Source: Nitrosomonadales bacterium
GTDB lineage: Bacteria; Pseudomonadota; Gammaproteobacteria; Burkholderiales; SG8-39
Length of the DNA stretch: 46,788 nucleotides
Direction: 5' to 3'
Assembly (NCBI GenBank): GCA_005240145.1
Contig: SBAS01000127.1
Location: 1 to 46,788, forward strand
In this document: positions 43,230 through 46,788 of the stretch, one piece after another
Position numbering within the stretch: the stretch's first letter is position 1
Layout of the letters: every line of letters begins with the position of its first letter
Position numbers and translations under genes: made by a program
The notes under the pieces: generated by a model
The model's database searches: none
Seen by the model: only the letters and a program-made list of their open reading frames with translations
What the model was told of the DNA's origin: nothing

Positions 43230-44252
43230 CTACTTTTTCGCTTCTTCTTTGATGAGTACGACTGCAGAGCCGGGTCCGATCTTCTGGGTGCCGTCGGTCA
43301 CCACCAGGTCGCCAACCGAAAGGCCCTGGCGGATCTCGACCTCGCCCACTTTGCGCGCCCCGGTCTGCACCTTCGTGAGGGCTGCTTTCCCATCCACGAC
43401 CTGGAACACGAAGCTGTCCTGGCCCCTGGGCACGATCGCCGCCTCGGGGACCCACACCGCTTTCTCGCGCACGCCGATCTGCACCTGTACGCGCGAGAAC
43501 ATCCCCGGGCGCAACTTGAGCCCGGCGTTGGCTACCCGCGCACGCAACAGAACGGTGCGGGTCTGCTCGTCGACTGCCGGCTCGATCGCGAACACCGCGC
43601 CTGAAAACGCGTCGCCGGGATACGCGTCCAGCAGCACCTTGATCGGCTGGCCCTGCTTGAGCTTGCCGGCGAAAGACTCCGGAATGCGGAAATCCACTTT
43701 CAATTGGTCGATTTTCTCCAGCCGCGCGATGTCGGTGCCGGCGGCGACGTACTGGCCCTCGCTCACCTGGCGCAGGCCCGCGACGCCGGCGAAGGCGGCG
43801 CGCATCTCGGTCTTGGCGAGTTTCGCCTCGTCCTCCTTCTGCTTGGCCACCGCACGCGCGTGGTTGGAGCGCGCTTCGTCCAGCGCCTGCTGGCTGATGA
43901 AGCTTTTCTTGAACAGGTCCTCGGAGCGCTCCAGGCGAGCCTTGTCCAGTTGCGCCTGTGCCGCGCTGGAAGCGAGCACCGCGGCGAGTTCGGCGGGATC
44001 CAGCTTGACGAGCAGCGAACCGCGCGCGACCGCCTGGCCTTCGTTGAAGCGGATCTCGACCACGCGCCCTGCGATTTCCGGCCGGATCGTCACCGCTTCG
44101 TCGGCGCGTAGCGTCCCCACCGCGCCGACCTCGTCAATCGCGGGCGCGATTCGCGCTGCCACCGCCTTGACCGGCATGGCAGGTGGAGGACCTTTTGGCG
44201 CTTGCGCAAGAACTGAACCGGCGCAAAACACCAGGATGAGAGCTATCCGCAT
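43230..44252 (-). CDS. RND efflux periplasmic adaptor (membrane fusion protein)
   Basis: 340 aa with a signal peptide (residues 1-16, MRIALILVFCAGSVLA). Lipoyl halves TIRPEIAGRVVEIRFNEGQAV and DLKKSF/ISQQALDEARSNHARA hairpin, then beta-barrel and membrane-proximal domains (AVFAIEPAVDEQTRTVLLRARV). It bridges the RND pump to an outer-membrane channel. TAG then ATG of the pump gene follow directly, and the thioesterase gene ends 15 nt upstream. Confidence 0.94.
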   Translation of the reverse strand: MRIALILVFCAGSVLAQAPKGPPPAMPVKAVAARIAPAIDEVGAVGTLRADEAVTIRPEIAGRVVEIRFNEGQAVARGSLLVKLDPAELAAVLASSAAQAQLDKARLERSEDLFKKSFISQQALDEARSNHARAVAKQKEDEAKLAKTEMRAAFAGVAGLRQVSEGQYVAAGTDIARLEKIDQLKVDFRIPESFAGKLKQGQPIKVLLDAYPGDAFSGAVFAIEPAVDEQTRTVLLRARVANAGLKLRPGMFSRVQVQIGVREKAVWVPEAAIVPRGQDSFVFQVVDGKAALTKVQTGARKVGEVEIRQGLSVGDLVVTDGTQKIGPGSAVVLIKEEAKK

Positions 44253-44267
44253 GATCAGATTGCGATT

Positions 44268-44681
44268 TTACTTGATCTGTGCAGCCAGCCTGGCGCGTTT
44301 CGCGGCAATCCGCTCCTGCGATTTCGACTTGTCGACGACGAAGCGGACATGCACGCCGCGACCCACCTCCTCGATCGGGTCGCGCACCGAGTAGGCGAAG
44401 GTCACGCGCCGCTTGTCCACGGCGGTGATGCGCGCCTCGATGGCCACTTCCACTGCCGGCGGCGTCGCGCCGAGATGGTCGATGGAAACGTGCGCGCCGA
44501 CCGAGTCCTCGCCTTCGTCGAGGTGGGCGAGCAGGTAGTCGCGGCAGGCGTACTCCACGTCGCTCACCATGCGCGGCGTGGCGTAGACCATGTTCTCCTT
44601 TCCCATGAAGGAGATGCAGCGTGCCTCGTCGACGAGGACGCGTGTGCTGAAGGCCAGGCCGGGTGCGAGCGAGGGTTTCAT
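44268..44681 (-). CDS. Hot-dog thioesterase, FlK (fluoroacetyl-CoA thioesterase)-like
   Basis: 137 aa single hot-dog domain. FMGKENMVYATPRMVSDVEYACRDYL carries the Thr-Glu-type region of the FlK family, GAHVSIDHLGATPPAVEVAIEARI the central helix-strand with His, and FAYSVRDPIEEVGRGVHVRFVVD the C-terminal strands. FlK relatives hydrolyse small acyl-CoA esters, mostly as housekeeping. It begins 1 nt after the SDR stop and precedes the RND adaptor by 15 nt. Confidence 0.85.
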   Translation of the reverse strand: MKPSLAPGLAFSTRVLVDEARCISFMGKENMVYATPRMVSDVEYACRDYLLAHLDEGEDSVGAHVSIDHLGATPPAVEVAIEARITAVDKRRVTFAYSVRDPIEEVGRGVHVRFVVDKSKSQERIAAKRARLAAQIK

Positions 44682-44682
44682 G

Positions 44683-45384
44683 TCAGCCGTGCATCGTCAG
44701 TCCGCCCGAGACGCTGATCGTCTGGCCGGTGATGAAATCCGCGTCGTCGCTGGCGAGGAACAGGATCGCCCCCGGAATGTCCTCGGGTTTGCCGAGGCGG
44801 CCGACCGGCACCGCGCGGCGGTAAGCGTCGGCAAGCTTTTCCGGATTACCCGCGCCCTTCATGAGTTCGGCGAGCAGGTTGGTCTCGGTCATGCCGGGGC
44901 AGACTGCGTTCAGCCGCACGTTGCTCTTGGCCAGTTCGCGCGCCAGCGTCTTGGTGAGCGCGATGATGCCGCCCTTGCAGGCCGAGTACACCGCCTCGCC
45001 CGAGGAGCCGACGCGACCCGCGTCGGAAGCCACGCTCACCACCTTGCCGCCGCCGCGCGCCACCATGCCGGGTAGCACGCAATGCATCATGTTGAGGACG
45101 CCGACCAGGTTGAGCGCGATGATCTTCTGCCAGAACGCCTGGTCGGTCTTGAGGAACGGCTTGAACGTGTCCCAGCCCGCGTTGTTGACGAGGATATCGA
45201 CCGGACCCGCAGCGTCGACGGCCCGCTTCACCGCCTCGTAGTCCGTGATGTCCACCTTTTTCTCGCCGTTCAGGTCGAAGATCACCACGTTCGTGCCTTC
45301 GGCGCGGAAACGCTCGACGATCGCCGCGCCGATACCCGCGGCGCCGCCGGTGACGATTGCGGTTTTGCCTTTCAGTCCTCGCAT
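44683..45384 (-). CDS. Short-chain dehydrogenase/reductase
   Basis: 233 aa. NAD(P)-binding TGGAAGIGAAI, FDLNGEKK (Asp at the end of beta2 suggests NAD), NNAG, catalytic Ser in SVASDAGR, YSACK (Tyr/Lys) and PGMTETNL. It oxidises or reduces a hydroxyacyl/alcohol group. I start at ATG 45384 (GGAGCG upstream); a longer frame exists but has no homology. First in the minus-strand operon that runs to 36382 and divergent from the GNAT gene across 44 nt. Confidence 0.93.
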   Translation of the reverse strand: MRGLKGKTAIVTGGAAGIGAAIVERFRAEGTNVVIFDLNGEKKVDITDYEAVKRAVDAAGPVDILVNNAGWDTFKPFLKTDQAFWQKIIALNLVGVLNMMHCVLPGMVARGGGKVVSVASDAGRVGSSGEAVYSACKGGIIALTKTLARELAKSNVRLNAVCPGMTETNLLAELMKGAGNPEKLADAYRRAVPVGRLGKPEDIPGAILFLASDDADFITGQTISVSGGLTMHG

Positions 45385-45428
45385 GCGGTGCGCTCCAGTC
45401 TCGTGTCCATTATGATTAACAGCGCAAC

Positions 45429-45884
45429 ATGGAAATTCGCCTCGACGATGTGCGCGGCGCCGAGGTGTGCGCGTTGATCCGCGAACACCTGCACGGCATG
45501 ACGCTGCATTCTCCACCGGAAAGCATCCATGCGCTCGGCCTCGAGGCGCTGCGCCGGCCGGAAATCACCTTCTGGAGCGTCTGGCAGGAGGGCGCACTGG
45601 TGGGTTGCAGCGCCCTCAAGGAGCTCGACGCGCACCACGGCGAGATCAAGTCCATGCGCACCGCCACCCCGCACCTGCGCAAGGGCGTCGCGGCCAGGCT
45701 CATGGAACACATTCTGGAACAGGCGAAACGGCGTTCCTACCGGCGCCTGAGCCTGGAGACGGGCTCGATGGAGGGCTTCGCGGCTGCGCGCAGGCTCTAT
45801 GAACGCTACGGCTTCGGGTACTGCGGCCCGTTCGCCGATTACAGCGAGGATCCGAACAGCGTGTTCATGACCCGGGAGCTGTAG
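45429..45884 (+). CDS. GNAT-family N-acetyltransferase
   Basis: 151 aa. Motif A is MRTATPHLRKGVAARLMEHILEQAK (acetyl-CoA pyrophosphate loop) and motif B is LSLETGSMEGFAAARRLYERYGFGYCGPF. This is the YafP/ElaA-like small-molecule branch of GNAT. Substrate not predictable. Start ATG has a short leader with TATGAT at -16 to -21. It ends 5 nt before the convergent phenylacetate-CoA ligase. Confidence 0.9.
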   Translation: MEIRLDDVRGAEVCALIREHLHGMTLHSPPESIHALGLEALRRPEITFWSVWQEGALVGCSALKELDAHHGEIKSMRTATPHLRKGVAARLMEHILEQAKRRSYRRLSLETGSMEGFAAARRLYERYGFGYCGPFADYSEDPNSVFMTREL

Positions 45885-45889
45885 GCCCG

Positions 45890-46702
45890 CTACGGTTGCC
45901 TGGGCCGCAGGTCGCGCACGCGCACCGCTTTGCCCATCGAGCGCGGGACCTCGCCCGGCTGCTTCACGATCACCTCCGCGGTGACGCCGATCAGGGATTT
46001 GATATTGTGCTTTACGGACTGCGCCACCATCGGGTGCGCGGCAGCGCTTCCGGGCGCGATTTCGACTTCCACCGTGAGATGGTCCATCGCCCCCTTGCGC
46101 TCGACCACCAGCTGGTAATGCGGCGCGACGTCAGGCACGCCGACCAGCGCCGCTTCGACCTGCGACGGATAGACGTTCACGCCGCGAATGATGAGCATGT
46201 CGTCGTTGCGCCCGGTGATGCGCTTGATGCGCACGTGGCTGCGGCCGCAGGCGCAACGCTCGGTGCTGAGGCGCGTGACGTCGCGCGTGCGGTAGCGCAG
46301 CATCGGCAGCGCTTCCTTGGTGAGCGTGGTGATGACCAGCTCGCCCTGCGCGCCTTCGGCGACCGGCTTGCCGGACTCCGGATCGATGACTTCGAAGATG
46401 AAATGGTCCTCCCAGCCGTGCAGGCCGGCCTGCGCCTCTTCGCACTCGCAGGCCACGCCGGGGCCGAGGATTTCGGACAGGCCGTAGAGGTCGATCGCCT
46501 TCAGGCCGAGGCGCCTCTGGATCTCCTTGCGCATCGCCTCGCTCCAGGGCTCGGCGCCGAAGATGCCGATTCTCAGCTTCGAGCGGCGCAGGTCCACGCC
46601 TTCCTTCTCGGCGACCTCGGCGATGGCGAGGGCGTACGAGGGCGTCGCGCACAGCACGCGCGCGCCGAAGTCCTGAAGCAGCACGATCTGGCGCTCGGCC
46701 TG
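45890..46702 (-). CDS. paaK: Phenylacetate-CoA ligase, C-terminal part (partial)
   Basis: About 271 codons of the C-terminal half on the minus strand: [44 protein letters not shown] (AMP-binding), [25 protein letters not shown] and the C-terminal catalytic Lys in RSMGKAVRV. It joins phenylacetate or a relative to CoA with ATP. The frame breaks at about 46700: upstream of the codons for QAERQ the minus strand no longer encodes PaaK, and instead the preceding PaaK segment is found on the + strand (next entry). Confidence 0.88.
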   Translation of the reverse strand, partial: QAERQIVLLQDFGARVLCATPSYALAIAEVAEKEGVDLRRSKLRIGIFGAEPWSEAMRKEIQRRLGLKAIDLYGLSEILGPGVACECEEAQAGLHGWEDHFIFEVIDPESGKPVAEGAQGELVITTLTKEALPMLRYRTRDVTRLSTERCACGRSHVRIKRITGRNDDMLIIRGVNVYPSQVEAALVGVPDVAPHYQLVVERKGAMDHLTVEVEIAPGSAAAHPMVAQSVKHNIKSLIGVTAEVIVKQPGEVPRSMGKAVRVRDLRPRQP

Positions 46703-46788
46703 GCGACGTGGTGCACAACGCCTACGGCTACGGCCTTTTTACGGGCGGACTTGGCGCGCACTACGGCGCCGAGCGGCTCGGCGCCACC
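46699..46788 (+). pseudogene. Inverted paaK fragment at the window edge
   Basis: Forward frame from 46699 gives [17 protein letters not shown] then [13 protein letters not shown], 30 codons. This is exactly the PaaK segment that should precede the SGG-TERQ region of the neighbouring minus-strand gene, but in opposite orientation. The join shares CCTGGC with its complement in the other part. It is either a true inversion or a chimeric join at the contig end. Confidence 0.8.

Noticed and set aside
40467-43604. 1045-codon open frame on the plus strand opposite the RND pump and adaptor
   Set aside because: It is the GC-rich antisense shadow of two well-recognised genes, rich in R/H/A/Q with no motif and no ribosome site.

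Overview
The window looks like a betaproteobacterial (Burkholderiales-type) chromosome segment, probably a metagenome-derived contig. The evidence is the high G+C and strong GC3 bias of most genes, two Bug/TctC-type tripartite tricarboxylate receptors, the gltX-tRNA-Ala-tRNA-Glu arrangement, many CoA-dependent aromatic/acyl catabolism genes, and dense operons with ATGA/GTGA overlaps. I place it no lower than Betaproteobacteria.

Region 1 (1-5451) is accessory DNA with visibly lower G+C. It opens with the tail of an IS3-type transposase and the element's terminal inverted repeat. Next comes a two-gene cassette: a GHKL/MORC-like ATPase followed 15 nt later by a SEC-C zinc-motif protein with a PD-(D/E)XK-like nuclease core. 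I read it as a candidate, possibly undescribed, anti-phage or anti-plasmid system. A minus-strand trio of small proteins follows (secreted, soluble, single-TM), then a 187-aa protein resembling the C-terminal part of RarA. The island stops at the 3' end of tRNA-Glu.

Region 2 (5452-10806) is core: tRNA-Glu, tRNA-Ala and gltX, then a sulfur module (persulfide dioxygenase-rhodanese fusion divergent from two YeeE/YedE half-transporters), a 26-bp perfect palindrome between convergent genes, a cysteine-less thiolase-fold protein with its DUF35 partner, and tRNA-Val.

Region 3 (10814-19221) holds three paralogous membrane Ser/Thr kinases with the same architecture: kinase, conserved linker, coiled coil, TM, Ala/Lys/Glu stalk, conserved C-terminal domain. 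The middle copy is broken by one in-frame amber codon. A CitE-like lyase gene sits between copies 2 and 3 on the opposite strand.

Region 4 (19247-30193) is one long minus-strand transcription unit headed by a tandem glycine riboswitch: leader peptide, gcvH, gcvP, gcvT, a DUF1028 Ntn-hydrolase, dppD-like, dppF-like, a solute-binding protein, dppB-like, dppC-like and an adhesin-E-like protein. It links glycine cleavage with peptide uptake.

Region 5 (30252-46788) is catabolic/accessory metabolism: FAD monooxygenase, Bug receptor, threonine ammonia-lyase, exported ClpP-fold protein, VOC protein, MaoC-like protein, an aminotransferase with an amber codon near its start, and a nine-gene minus-strand operon (SDR, FlK-like thioesterase, RND adaptor and pump, cupin, acyl-CoA dehydrogenase, GFA protein, Bug receptor, aldo/keto reductase). 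It ends with a GNAT gene and a phenylacetate-CoA ligase gene that switches strand at about 46700, either an inversion or a chimeric contig end.
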